NCBI GenBank assembly: GCA_012839475.1
Contig: DUNG01000019.1
Span: 1-39,071 of the forward strand
Reading direction: 5' to 3'
Length of the DNA stretch: 39,071 nt
Origin: Petrimonas sp.
GTDB taxonomy: Bacteria; Bacteroidota; Bacteroidia; Bacteroidales; Dysgonomonadaceae
The notes under the pieces were generated by a model, which saw only the letters and a program-made list of their open reading frames with translations, was not told the DNA's origin and ran no database searches. The translations under genes were made by a program, and so were the position numbers. Positions 9,022-17,306 of the stretch are shown in pieces. Within the stretch, counting starts at the first letter, position 1. Each line of letters begins with the position of its first letter.

Positions 9022-9053
9022 CAAATATATAAAAGAAATAAATATTCACCAAA
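9022..9053 (-). promoter_or_regulatory. Consensus promoter of the candidate sRNA
   Basis: On the minus strand a perfect TTTG (9053-9050), a 20-base spacer and a perfect TATATTTG (9029-9022). This is the best promoter match in the window. Transcription would start near 9016. Confidence 0.65.
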
Positions 9054-9306
9054 TTTTTTTCACGAAAAATCAAAAATAATTACAGGACCGCGTGAATAAA
9101 CACTTTCCTTTCGCTTTTTTTCTGGGCGAAAGGGCCAAAATCACCCGTTTTCGTTAATTATAAGAAAAACAAAGGGCACCAAAAACAAAAAAGTAGTTTC
9201 AGCCACCTATTCACATTTTTTCAATATTATATCGAAATAGTTCCATACACCGAAACTTCAAAATAAATAATCATGTAAAAATGGGGAGATTGTTGCCGAT
9301 TAAGGC

Positions 9307-9314
9307 TAAATTTG
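9307..9314 (+). promoter_or_regulatory. -7 promoter element of the PurF-like gene
   Basis: TAAATTTG is a perfect TAnnTTTG match about 60 bases before the ATG at 9375. No TTTG box is found 19-21 bases upstream. Confidence 0.4.
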
Positions 9315-9374
9315 CAGTGTGAAAGCTTTTGCTACTTATAAGCAAGCTCACCTCAAAGAACGACAATCAAGACA

Positions 9375-11300
9375 ATGACAGACACTATCAAGCACGAATG
9401 TGGCATCGCGGTAATCCGTCTCCTGAAGCCCCTTGAATATTACCACCATAAGTACGGAACCTGGCAATACGGTTTGGACAAGCTCTACTTGCTTATGGAG
9501 AAACAACATAACCGGGGACAAGAGGGCGCAGGCCTTGGGGCCGTAAAACTGGAGGCTGCCCCGGGTAACGAATATATCTTTCGTGAGAGGGCGGTAGGCT
9601 CGCGTGCGATCACCCGTATATTCTCTAACGTCCACGCCACATTCCAACGTTTCACCCCGGAGCAGTTGAACAACACCCAGTTCGTAAAATCATCCGTCCC
9701 CTACGCCGCGGAACTCTTCATGGGACACCTCCGCTATAGTACCACGGGTAAAACCGGGCTGACCTACGTACATCCACTGTTAAGACGCAATAATTGGCCT
9801 TCCAGGAGCCTGGCGCTAGCGGGTAACTTCAGCATGACCAACGTGGACGAGATGTTCCAACAGCTTTTAGAAGAAGGGCAACATCCCCGCGATTATGCTG
9901 ACACATTCACCATGCTTGAATCGATGGGCCATTATCTTGACCGGGAGGTACAGTACCAGTATGATAACCTGGAAAAAGAGGGCCTATGCGGTCAAGAAAT
10001 AAGCCACAAGATCGAGGAGAGGCTGGATATACCCTTCCTCTTGAGGCGGGCTTCCAAAAACTGGGATGGCGGATACACGCTCTGCGGACTAATTGGCAGT
10101 GGTGATGCTTTCGCTTTCCGCGACCCGTGGGGTATTCGCACCGCTTTCTACTACCACGACGATGAAGTGGCGGTGGTAGCATCGGAACGTCCCGTGATTC
10201 AAACCGCGTTCAACTTGAAGAAAGACGATATCCACGAACTGCAACCGGGCGAAGCGCTAGTGGTGAAACGGAGCGGGAAGATCAGCCTGCACCAAATCCT
10301 GGATAGGAAGGAGAAAGTCACCCCCTGCTCGTTCGAGCGAATCTACTTTTCACGGGGGTCGGACTACGATATTTACAGGGAACGTAAAAAGCTAGGCGAA
10401 CTACTCGTCCCAAAAATCATTGAAGCAATCAACGACGATTTTGAGAACACCGTTTTCTCGTTTATCCCCAACACGGCCGAGGTGGCCTACTTCGGGATGT
10501 TGCAAGGACTGGAGGATTACTTTAACCACCAAAAGGCAGTAACTATCTTGGAAAAAGGGGCCTCGCTGACCCGGGAGGAGGTTGATAAGATTCTCTCTAG
10601 GCGAGTGCGCTCTGAGAAGGTGGCCATAAAAGACATCAAACTGCGCACCTTTATCGAGCAAGGGAAAACCCGGAACGACCTGGCTGCACACGTGTACGAC
10701 GTAACCTACGGCTCGTTAAGGAGAGGGAAAGACAACCTGGTGATTATCGATGATAGCGTGGTGCGGGGTACAACCCTTCGGCAGAGCATCCTCAAGATAC
10801 TTGACCGGCTCGACCCGAAACAGATCGTCATCGTATCCTCTTCACCCCAAATTCGTTATCCGGATTGCTACGGGACCGACATGTCGCGCATGGGCGAGTT
10901 CATCGCCTTCAGGGCAGCTATCGAGCTGCTGAAAGAGCGGGGGATGCAGCAGGTGATTGATGAGACCTACAAGAAATCGGTCGCACAACGACACAAGAGG
11001 AAAGAGGAGATCGTGAACTACGTGAAAGATATCTATGCACCCTTTACCGAAGAGGAGATATCAAACAAAATCGCGCTCATGCTTACCTCTAATTCCATCA
11101 ACGCAAAAGTTACCATGGTGTTCCAGAGTATCGAAGACCTGCATAAGGCCTGTCCCAATCACCCGGGGGACTGGTACTTTTCGGGCGACTACCCCACACC
11201 AGGGGGCAACCGGGTGGTTAACAATGCCTTTATTAACTGGATGGAGGGAGTGGAAAACAAGCCCTACCAGTTTTCACTCGATTTTTCAATCGATGAATAA
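9375..11300 (+). CDS. Amidophosphoribosyltransferase-like protein (long Bacteroidota PurF paralogue), 641 aa
   Basis: Class II glutamine amidotransferase domain fused to a phosphoribosyltransferase domain, as in PurF, which makes phosphoribosylamine from PRPP and glutamine in de novo purine synthesis. The glutaminase begins at Cys9 (ECGIAVIRL) and includes NRGQEGAGLG and GHLRYSTTGKTG. The PRPP-binding motif VIIDDSVVRGTT is at residues 456-467. At 641 aa it is much longer than typical PurF (about 470-500), with insertions in the first half. Bacteroidales often have both a normal PurF and this longer form. The nucleophilic Cys must be N-terminal, so an 8-residue propeptide would have to be removed. 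No in-frame start lies closer to Cys9. The active-site motifs look intact, so an enzyme is likely, but the exact substrate may differ. Confidence 0.85.
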   Translation: MTDTIKHECGIAVIRLLKPLEYYHHKYGTWQYGLDKLYLLMEKQHNRGQEGAGLGAVKLEAAPGNEYIFRERAVGSRAITRIFSNVHATFQRFTPEQLNNTQFVKSSVPYAAELFMGHLRYSTTGKTGLTYVHPLLRRNNWPSRSLALAGNFSMTNVDEMFQQLLEEGQHPRDYADTFTMLESMGHYLDREVQYQYDNLEKEGLCGQEISHKIEERLDIPFLLRRASKNWDGGYTLCGLIGSGDAFAFRDPWGIRTAFYYHDDEVAVVASERPVIQTAFNLKKDDIHELQPGEALVVKRSGKISLHQILDRKEKVTPCSFERIYFSRGSDYDIYRERKKLGELLVPKIIEAINDDFENTVFSFIPNTAEVAYFGMLQGLEDYFNHQKAVTILEKGASLTREEVDKILSRRVRSEKVAIKDIKLRTFIEQGKTRNDLAAHVYDVTYGSLRRGKDNLVIIDDSVVRGTTLRQSILKILDRLDPKQIVIVSSSPQIRYPDCYGTDMSRMGEFIAFRAAIELLKERGMQQVIDETYKKSVAQRHKRKEEIVNYVKDIYAPFTEEEISNKIALMLTSNSINAKVTMVFQSIEDLHKACPNHPGDWYFSGDYPTPGGNRVVNNAFINWMEGVENKPYQFSLDFSIDE

Positions 11301-11404
11301 TTACAGTCAACTCTTGACAGGTGACCGATAACAAAAGGATTGCAACTTGCCGATTAATGATGAAAAATAACGATTAGCAATAAACGATAGATGACGAACA
11401 ACCG

Positions 11405-12367
11405 ATGATTGAACGCTTAATCATTTTAGAAAACGTGGACCCCGTGGTCTTCTTCGGGGTCAACAACAGCAATATACAGCTGCTTAAAACCTTGTACCCC
11501 AAGCTTAGGATTGTGGCCCGGGGCAACGTGATCAAGGTGATCGGGGAAGAAGAGGAGCTGGAGGCGTTCGAAGAGGCGATCCATGAACTGGAGAAATTCA
11601 GCATCGAGATGAACATCCTGAAAGAGGAGGACATTATCGATATCGTGAAAGGAAAAGCACCCGCCGTGGTAAAGGTAGATAACCTCATTATTCACGGGAT
11701 GAGCGGCAAGCCCATACTGGCACGAACCCCCAACCAAAAAAGGCTGGTGGAGGAGTTTGACAAGAACGATATGGTATTCGCCATAGGCCCGGCGGGATCG
11801 GGTAAAACCTACACAGCCATCGCACTGGCTGTTAGGGCCCTTAAACGAAAGAGCATCCGCAAGATCATCCTGAGTCGCCCTGCTGTAGAGGCGGGCGAGA
11901 AGCTGGGGTTCCTCCCCGGGGATATGAGGGAGAAAATCGATCCCTACCTGCAGCCGCTCTACGATGCGCTGGAGGATATGATTCCCCCTATAAAGCTAAA
12001 GGAGTACCTCGAGAACAACGTGATCCAGATTGCACCGCTCGCATTTATGCGGGGACGCACCCTAAACGACGCGGTCATCATCCTGGACGAGGCGCAGAAC
12101 ACCACCAAGCCGCAAATAAAAATGTTCCTCACACGGCTGGGACTGAACGGGAAGATGATCATCACGGGTGACATCACGCAGATCGACCTCCCCCTGTCGC
12201 AACAGTCGGGACTGATCCACGCGATGAGGGTATTGCGGGGCATCAAGGGCATCTCCACGGTCGAGTTTAACAAGAAAGATATCGTTCGACACAAGCTGGT
12301 ACAACGCATCGTGGAGGCGTACGAGAAAAGTGAACAGGCAGAGAACGAAAAAACAGGTAAACAATAA
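11405..12367 (+). CDS. phoH: PhoH family ATPase/RNA-binding protein
   Basis: Cytosolic NTPase of the PhoH family, thought to act in RNA metabolism and phosphate-stress responses. The N-terminal ~110 residues form a KH-like region. The P-loop is GPAGSGKT (128-135), the Walker B is ILDEAQ (226-231), and family motifs SRPAVEAGEKLGFLPGD and TGDITQIDLP are present. The length (320 aa) is typical. It lies 21 bases before purC, forming a conserved Bacteroidales pair. The ATG at 11405 gives a normal N-terminus (MIERLIILENVDPV). Confidence 0.93.
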   Translation: MIERLIILENVDPVVFFGVNNSNIQLLKTLYPKLRIVARGNVIKVIGEEEELEAFEEAIHELEKFSIEMNILKEEDIIDIVKGKAPAVVKVDNLIIHGMSGKPILARTPNQKRLVEEFDKNDMVFAIGPAGSGKTYTAIALAVRALKRKSIRKIILSRPAVEAGEKLGFLPGDMREKIDPYLQPLYDALEDMIPPIKLKEYLENNVIQIAPLAFMRGRTLNDAVIILDEAQNTTKPQIKMFLTRLGLNGKMIITGDITQIDLPLSQQSGLIHAMRVLRGIKGISTVEFNKKDIVRHKLVQRIVEAYEKSEQAENEKTGKQ

Positions 12368-12388
12368 CAACAATAATAGCTCAATCCT

Positions 12389-13336
12389 ATGAACACATTA
12401 TTAAAAACCAATTATAACTTTCCCGGTCAAACCGATGTGTACCACGGGAAGGTACGCGATGTCTACAGCATTGGCAACGACACGCTGGTGATGATCGCAA
12501 CCGACCGTATCTCGGCGTTCGACGTGGTACTGCCGAAAGGGATACCTTACAAGGGACAGGTATTGAACCAGATAGCCTCGAAGTTCCTGGACGCCACCGC
12601 CGACATCGTCCCCAACTGGAAACAGGCATCACCCGACCCGATGGTTACCGTGGGTACCCGCTGCGAACCGTTTAAAGTGGAGATGGTGATTCGCGGGTAT
12701 ATAACCGGTAGCGCATGGCGTGAATACAAAAGCGGTGCCCGCATTCTTTGCGGTCTCCCCTTGCCTGATGGAATGCGGGAGAACCAAAAGTTCGACACGC
12801 CGCTCATCACACCCACCACCAAAGCTGATGAGGGGCACGATGAAAATATCTCGCGCGAAGAGATCATCGGGCAGGGGTTGGTGTCAGAGGAGGATTACAA
12901 ACAGCTGGAGAAATATACGTACGCCCTTTTTCAACGCGGAACTAAGATGGCTGCCAAGAAAGGACTGATATTGGTAGATACCAAATACGAATTCGGCAAA
13001 AAAGATGGGATTATCTACCTGATTGACGAAATCCACACCCCCGACTCCTCCCGCTACTTCTACAGTGAAGGCTACCAGGAACGCTTCGAGAAGGGTGAGG
13101 AACAAAAGCAACTCTCAAAAGAGTTCGTCCGCAAGTGGCTGATAGAGAACGGATTTCAAGGCAAGGAGGGACAGCAAGTTCCCGAAATGACGGACGACTA
13201 TTGCAACAGCGTATCGGAGCGCTATATCGAACTGTACGAAAAGATCGTGGGCGAACCGTTCGTGAAAGCCGAAGCGAAAGAGTTGGAAGCGCGAATTGAA
13301 CGAAATGTAAAGAAGTATTTGCAAACCAGTTGTTAG
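12389..13336 (+). CDS. purC: Phosphoribosylaminoimidazole-succinocarboxamide (SAICAR) synthase
   Basis: Ligates aspartate to CAIR using ATP in purine biosynthesis. Recognised by [20 protein letters not shown] and [20 protein letters not shown] near the N-terminus, [16 protein letters not shown] in the middle, and [13 protein letters not shown] plus [14 protein letters not shown] towards the C-terminus. At 315 aa it is the longer form also seen in yeast, rather than the ~240-aa form of E. coli; this is normal in Bacteroidota. It probably shares a transcript with phoH. A spacer rich in TTAGC microrepeats follows the stop. Confidence 0.95.
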   Translation: MNTLLKTNYNFPGQTDVYHGKVRDVYSIGNDTLVMIATDRISAFDVVLPKGIPYKGQVLNQIASKFLDATADIVPNWKQASPDPMVTVGTRCEPFKVEMVIRGYITGSAWREYKSGARILCGLPLPDGMRENQKFDTPLITPTTKADEGHDENISREEIIGQGLVSEEDYKQLEKYTYALFQRGTKMAAKKGLILVDTKYEFGKKDGIIYLIDEIHTPDSSRYFYSEGYQERFEKGEEQKQLSKEFVRKWLIENGFQGKEGQQVPEMTDDYCNSVSERYIELYEKIVGEPFVKAEAKELEARIERNVKKYLQTSC

Positions 13337-13386
13337 CTTTTAGCTGTTGGCTATTAGCTTTTAGCACTTAACTGTTAGCCTTTGTA
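13337..13386. repeat. TTAGC microrepeat tract after purC
   Basis: TTAGCTTTTAGC, TTAGCTTTTAGC and GTTAGCC occur within 50 bases directly after the purC stop. This is a degenerate intergenic microrepeat of unknown role. Confidence 0.5.
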
Positions 13387-13469
13387 GAAAAACACCACGT
13401 GATTTTAGGTGACAATGTGTGCTCTTGGATTGAAAAAGTAAAAATAAAATTGAATTTAAATAATTCATT

Positions 13470-13943
13470 ATGAATTACTCAATTGATCTGCTTTCATTTC
13501 GGACAAAGTCAAAATTTGTTTTGGTTTTGGGTATATTGTTAGTGCTGGTGGCGATTGGCTGGTTTATTGCCATATGGGTGCGTAAAGGTTCAGCATCCCT
13601 TTTCGACTGGCTTTTCTTCATACTCTTGCTATTGAACGGCCTATTTCAAATAAGTCAAGGGTTAGGCAACCCCATCGAGAGACTGTTTGGCAAGGCATTT
13701 GTCAGGATAAACAGTCAGGCAATAAGCATCAAGACCGGGGTGTTTGATAAAAAACAAACGGTTAAGTGGTCGGAAATTCATTCCATCAACTACAAACCGA
13801 ATAGCTTTATCATTACTAAAAAAGATAGCTCAACTTGTAGGTTGTCCATGTCAAAGCTTGGGTATTCACTGATTAAAGAGATTAAAAATGTAGTGAGTAA
13901 CATTGCCAACGACAAGAATATCCCAACAAACCTTGAGAGCTAA
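13470..13943 (+). CDS. Hypothetical membrane protein with PH-like C-terminal domain, 157 aa
   Basis: Two membrane helices in the first third (about residues 15-37 and 44-62) are followed by a soluble domain. Its alternating strands (FVRINSQAISIKTGVFDKKQTVKWSEIHSINYKPNSFIITKKD) and closing helix look like a bacterial PH (bPH) domain; this is a fold-level guess. The gene is visibly AT-richer than purC and menG, between which it sits, and has its own AT-rich upstream region. It looks like a later insertion into an otherwise conserved metabolic gene string. No function can be named. Confidence 0.7.
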   Translation: MNYSIDLLSFRTKSKFVLVLGILLVLVAIGWFIAIWVRKGSASLFDWLFFILLLLNGLFQISQGLGNPIERLFGKAFVRINSQAISIKTGVFDKKQTVKWSEIHSINYKPNSFIITKKDSSTCRLSMSKLGYSLIKEIKNVVSNIANDKNIPTNLES

Positions 13944-14059
13944 TCCTTTGAGTGATTTAATTGCAAACAGCACACTATATTGATGATTATGGAGTTGGAA
14001 TGTAGACACGCGGGTTTGGGAAAATTTTCATGAACAATTTTACAACAGAGGATTAAACA

Positions 14060-14797
14060 ATGAGTTATAAGGTAGAGAGGGTCAACCCGTACGACCCGGA
14101 ACGACCCAAACAGGAGCAGGTGAGCGAGCTGTTCAACGAGATCGCACCGGTGTACGATCGGATGAACGGGGTCCTCTCGCTGGGCATCGACGCGTACTGG
14201 CGGTGGGAAGCGTTGCGCTCGTTAAGGGGGTACCGACCGGAGAAGGTGTTGGACCTGGCCACCGGCACGGGGGACCTGGCCATTGAGGCCTACCGGATGC
14301 TACGACCCAAACAGATTATCGCCGCCGATATCGCCGAGGAGATGATGGAGGTAGGGAGAAAGAAAGTACGTGCCAAGAGACTGGAGCAGGTAATCTCTTT
14401 CGAGCGCCAGGCAAGCGAGTCGATGAGCTTCCCAGATAACACGTTCCACGCGGTGATCTCGTCGTTCGGAGTGCGCAACTTCCAATCTATCGACCAGAGC
14501 TTCCAAGAGGTGCTACGGGTATTGAAGCCAGGCGGTGCGTTCCTTTTCCTGGAACTCTCCACACCGGAACAGTCCCCAGCGAAGGAACTTTACGCGCTTT
14601 ACAGCAAGCATGTTATGCCGGTCATGGCTGCCCTCTTCACCAAAAACGAAAAGGAGTACGCCTACCTGCCCAACTCCGTGGCCCTGTTCCCTCAAGGCAG
14701 AGAGATGATGGCTATCCTGAACAAGAACGGGTTCCGTTCGATTCGACTAAGGCGCTTCACCCTCGGGATCGCCACCATGTACCTGGCAGAAAAGTAG
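14060..14797 (+). CDS. menG: Demethylmenaquinone methyltransferase (MenG/UbiE)
   Basis: SAM-dependent C-methylation of demethylmenaquinone, the last step in menaquinone synthesis. SAM motif I is LDLATGTGD (about residues 64-72). Family signatures include FNEIAPVYDRMNGVLSLGID near the N-terminus, VISSFGVRNFQ, and LRVLKPGGAFLFLELSTPE. The length (245 aa) is standard. A purine-rich AGAGG lies about 10 bases before the ATG at 14060. aroE follows after 89 bases that include a GATGAA tandem repeat. Confidence 0.95.
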   Translation: MSYKVERVNPYDPERPKQEQVSELFNEIAPVYDRMNGVLSLGIDAYWRWEALRSLRGYRPEKVLDLATGTGDLAIEAYRMLRPKQIIAADIAEEMMEVGRKKVRAKRLEQVISFERQASESMSFPDNTFHAVISSFGVRNFQSIDQSFQEVLRVLKPGGAFLFLELSTPEQSPAKELYALYSKHVMPVMAALFTKNEKEYAYLPNSVALFPQGREMMAILNKNGFRSIRLRRFTLGIATMYLAEK

Positions 14798-14815
14798 GGT
14801 TTGAAAACGGTGGAG

Positions 14816-14833
14816 ATGAAGATGAAGATGAAG
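14816..14833. repeat. GATGAA x3 tandem repeat
   Basis: Three perfect copies of the hexamer GATGAA lie between the menG stop and aroE. No reading frame of interest crosses it. Confidence 0.6.
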
Positions 14834-14886
14834 CAGATGCTATACTACATGTACTTGACAGGAAAATAGAGATTGAAATCGATAAC

Positions 14887-15639
14887 ATGGAGATTTACGG
14901 ACTTATCGGCTATCCCTTGGAACACTCCTTCTCATCGAAATTCTTCAACCTGAAGTTCCAACGGGAAGGGATTCACGCGGAGTACCTCAACTTCGAAATA
15001 GAGGAGGTAAGAGAGGTGCGCCGGGTGGTGCTCACTAACCCGAACCTTAAGGGACTCAACGTAACAATCCCGCACAAAGAGGCTATCCTCTCCTTTCTTG
15101 ATGAAGTAACACCCGAGGTAAAAGCAATCGGTGCCGTGAACGCGATACGGGTGGATCGGTTGCCCAATGATTTACACGACTACAGGCTCGTGGGGCATAA
15201 TACCGACTACATAGGTTTTAAAGAGTCAATCGCACCACTGATTAACCCGATAAAACACCGCAACGCCTTGATATTAGGTACAGGGGGCGCCTCCAAGGCG
15301 GTGACGTGCGCCTTGACAGATATGGGCATCGGGTGGAAACTGGTCTCACGTAACCCGGCAAAAAAACAATTGGGCTACGATGAGCTATCACCAGAGGTTC
15401 TCAAGAGGTATACCGCAATTATCAACGCGACCCCCGTGGGTACCTTCCCGAACGTGGAGCAATGCCCGCCCATCCCGTACAATTTCCTCACACCCGAGCA
15501 CCTGTTGTACGACCTGGTGTACAACCCAAAGGAGACACTGTTCCTAAAAAAGGGTAAGGAGCGAGGGACCTCCGTCAAAAATGGAGAGGAGATGCTGGAG
15601 CGCCAAGCGCTAGCGGCGTGGGATTTTTGGAACGGGTAA
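14887..15639 (+). CDS. aroE: Shikimate dehydrogenase
   Basis: NADPH-dependent reduction of 3-dehydroshikimate to shikimate (aromatic amino acid pathway). Substrate-site motifs: IGYPLEHSFSSKFFN at the N-terminus, NVTIPHKE (58-65, catalytic Lys64) and HNTDYIG with Asp107. The nucleotide-binding loop is GTGGASKAV (about 131-139), and NATPVGTFP lies near residue 180. At 250 aa it is slightly shorter than the 270 aa of E. coli AroE but complete. The downstream peptidase gene follows closely. Confidence 0.94.
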   Translation: MEIYGLIGYPLEHSFSSKFFNLKFQREGIHAEYLNFEIEEVREVRRVVLTNPNLKGLNVTIPHKEAILSFLDEVTPEVKAIGAVNAIRVDRLPNDLHDYRLVGHNTDYIGFKESIAPLINPIKHRNALILGTGGASKAVTCALTDMGIGWKLVSRNPAKKQLGYDELSPEVLKRYTAIINATPVGTFPNVEQCPPIPYNFLTPEHLLYDLVYNPKETLFLKKGKERGTSVKNGEEMLERQALAAWDFWNG

Positions 15640-15728
15640 GAAAGCCATATAATAACGAACTCAATTTGACACGTTCGCCACCGCACCAGGTAGCCTTGGA
15701 TGTAAAAAACAATTTAATAACGAACTCT

Positions 15729-17063
15729 ATGAATGAATTCCCCTTGCACGAAACCGTTACTCGACTACAAAAGGTTCAGCGAACCCTTGCGATGAGGCAA
15801 GCGGACGCCTGCATCATCACCTCGGCAGTCAACCAGTATTACCTCACCGGAGTTATTTTTGATGGCTACCTCTACATCCTCCCGGAGGGTGACCCCCTCT
15901 TTTTCGTCAAGAGACCGGTAAATTTCCTGGATGAACAAGACAACGGGGGAAACCAAAACAAATGGGCCGAACAGGCAAAACCAGGAGGACAAGGTGAGCA
16001 GGTCTACAAGGAGAGGCCGGCTAGGCGGGGCAGACCAATCCGCAAGCCAGAACAGATCCCCGATCTGCTGCGCAAGTTGGGCTTACCTCAACCCAAGCGG
16101 GTACTTATCGAGGCCGACCAAATGAGCTTTAGCACAGCCACCCGCCTACAAGCAGCGCTGGACATGCCGGAAATAGGGAACATATCGGGAGAGATGCGGA
16201 GGATACGTTCGATTAAATCGGAGTACGAGCTGGAACAGATGCGTGCAAGCGCCCGCGTACACACTAAGGTGTACGAGACCATCCCCTCACTTTATCGAAA
16301 GGGGATGACCGACCTGGAGCTGCAGGTGGAGGTAGAACAGCAAATGCGCCTCCATGGATCGGTAGGTATCTTTCGCTCGTTCGGTGAGAACATGGATATA
16401 TTCATGGGGAGCATGCTCACGGGAGACAACGCCCAAGTGCCCTCCCCCTACGATTACGCGCTCGGAGGTGCCGGTATATCACCCCTTCTACCGATTGGCG
16501 CCAACGGCACGGTACTGAAACCTGGCACCACGTTGATGGTGGATATGGCGGGCAACTACGGTCCCTACATGGACGATATGTCCCGCACCTTCGTGATTGA
16601 ACAAGCTCCTAACCTGGCCTACCGGGCACACCGGGTCTCTATGGAGATACACCAGGCAATCATCGAAAATGGCAAGGTCGGCACCCCATGTTCCGACCTT
16701 TACCACCTGGCCGAAGAGATGGTAAAGGAAAACGGGTTATCGCCCTACTTCATGGGTACCGTCCAGCAAGCCAGGTTTATCGGCCATGGCGTGGGATTGG
16801 AGATCAACGAGCCGCCCGTGCTCTCCCCCCGCTCCAGAGATCTGCTCGAAGCGGGCATGGCCATCGCGCTGGAACCCAAGTTCGTTCTCCCAGGTATCGG
16901 TGCTGTTGGTATCGAAAACACCTATATCGTGCAGGAAGGTAAACAGGAAAGCAGATGGGGAAATGAACGAAAAGGTGAACGGGAAAACGATCAAGATGGA
17001 AAACAGACAAGCTGGCTGGAAAACATCACCCTATTTCCTGAGGAGATGGTGATATTATCGTGA
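15729..17063 (+). CDS. M24 family aminopeptidase (Xaa-Pro type) with creatinase N-domain
   Basis: Cytosolic metallopeptidase likely removing N-terminal residues before proline. The N-terminal creatinase-like domain covers about residues 1-140 and the pita-bread domain follows. All five metal ligands are present: Asp272, Asp283 (VDMAGNYGPYMDD), His353 (GHGVGLEINEPP), Glu382 (ALEPKF) and Glu396 (GIENTY). The ATG at 15729 is preferred to an in-frame start at 15618: the upstream 37 residues overlap aroE and do not look like this family, while MNEFPLHETVTRLQKVQRTL does. Two odd hydrophilic low-complexity insertions occur at about residues 68-108 and 401-432. They are in frame and near or outside the catalytic core, so activity is probably kept. 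Confidence 0.88.
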   Translation: MNEFPLHETVTRLQKVQRTLAMRQADACIITSAVNQYYLTGVIFDGYLYILPEGDPLFFVKRPVNFLDEQDNGGNQNKWAEQAKPGGQGEQVYKERPARRGRPIRKPEQIPDLLRKLGLPQPKRVLIEADQMSFSTATRLQAALDMPEIGNISGEMRRIRSIKSEYELEQMRASARVHTKVYETIPSLYRKGMTDLELQVEVEQQMRLHGSVGIFRSFGENMDIFMGSMLTGDNAQVPSPYDYALGGAGISPLLPIGANGTVLKPGTTLMVDMAGNYGPYMDDMSRTFVIEQAPNLAYRAHRVSMEIHQAIIENGKVGTPCSDLYHLAEEMVKENGLSPYFMGTVQQARFIGHGVGLEINEPPVLSPRSRDLLEAGMAIALEPKFVLPGIGAVGIENTYIVQEGKQESRWGNERKGERENDQDGKQTSWLENITLFPEEMVILS

Positions 17064-17185
17064 TGTTCACAAATAAGTTAAGGTTTCCTCCCATAAAAGT
17101 TGTTCAGATACCTTAAAACACACTACGGGAAAAAAGGAATAGGAGCCTAACATTTATCGTCCCGGAACAACGTTTTTTGAGGGCA

Positions 17186-17200
17186 AACATTCGGGATGTT
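17186..17200. promoter_or_regulatory. Small palindrome upstream of the enolase-superfamily gene
   Basis: AACAT TCGGG ATGTT, 5-bp arms with a 5-base centre, about 105 bases before the first gene of the exported-enzyme cluster. Operator-like, but short enough to be chance. Confidence 0.2.
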
Positions 17201-17306
17201 AAACAATATTTACAACCCAAGCGCTTTTCTTTGTATTATTGGCAGCGTGGACTGTTATCATGGTGAAAATGTACCTTACACACCCAAACATCTATTTTAA
17301 CGTGAA

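Larger units (their letters stand above)
8858..9374. other. 517-base intergenic region
   Basis: AT-rich gap between divergent genes. It holds two minus-strand promoters (8878-8909, 9022-9053), a candidate small RNA with terminator (8938-9016), an 8-bp hairpin without U-tract (9107-9114/9126-9133) and the plus-strand -7 element of the PurF-like gene (9307-9314). The rest (about 9135-9300) shows nothing recognisable. Confidence 0.7.

Noticed and set aside
9005-9079. 24-codon plus-strand ORF (MKKPRCKYIKE...)
   Set aside because: It lies across the minus-strand promoter and 5' end of the candidate sRNA, has no visible ribosome binding site and no recognisable sequence.
9107-9133. 8-bp hairpin CCTTTCGC/GCGAAAGG as a terminator
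   Set aside because: No T-tract follows on either strand; the T-run is in the loop. No upstream transcript needs it.
15618-15728. N-terminal extension of the M24 peptidase overlapping aroE
   Set aside because: The 37 residues do not resemble the creatinase N-domain, which begins right after the ATG at 15729.
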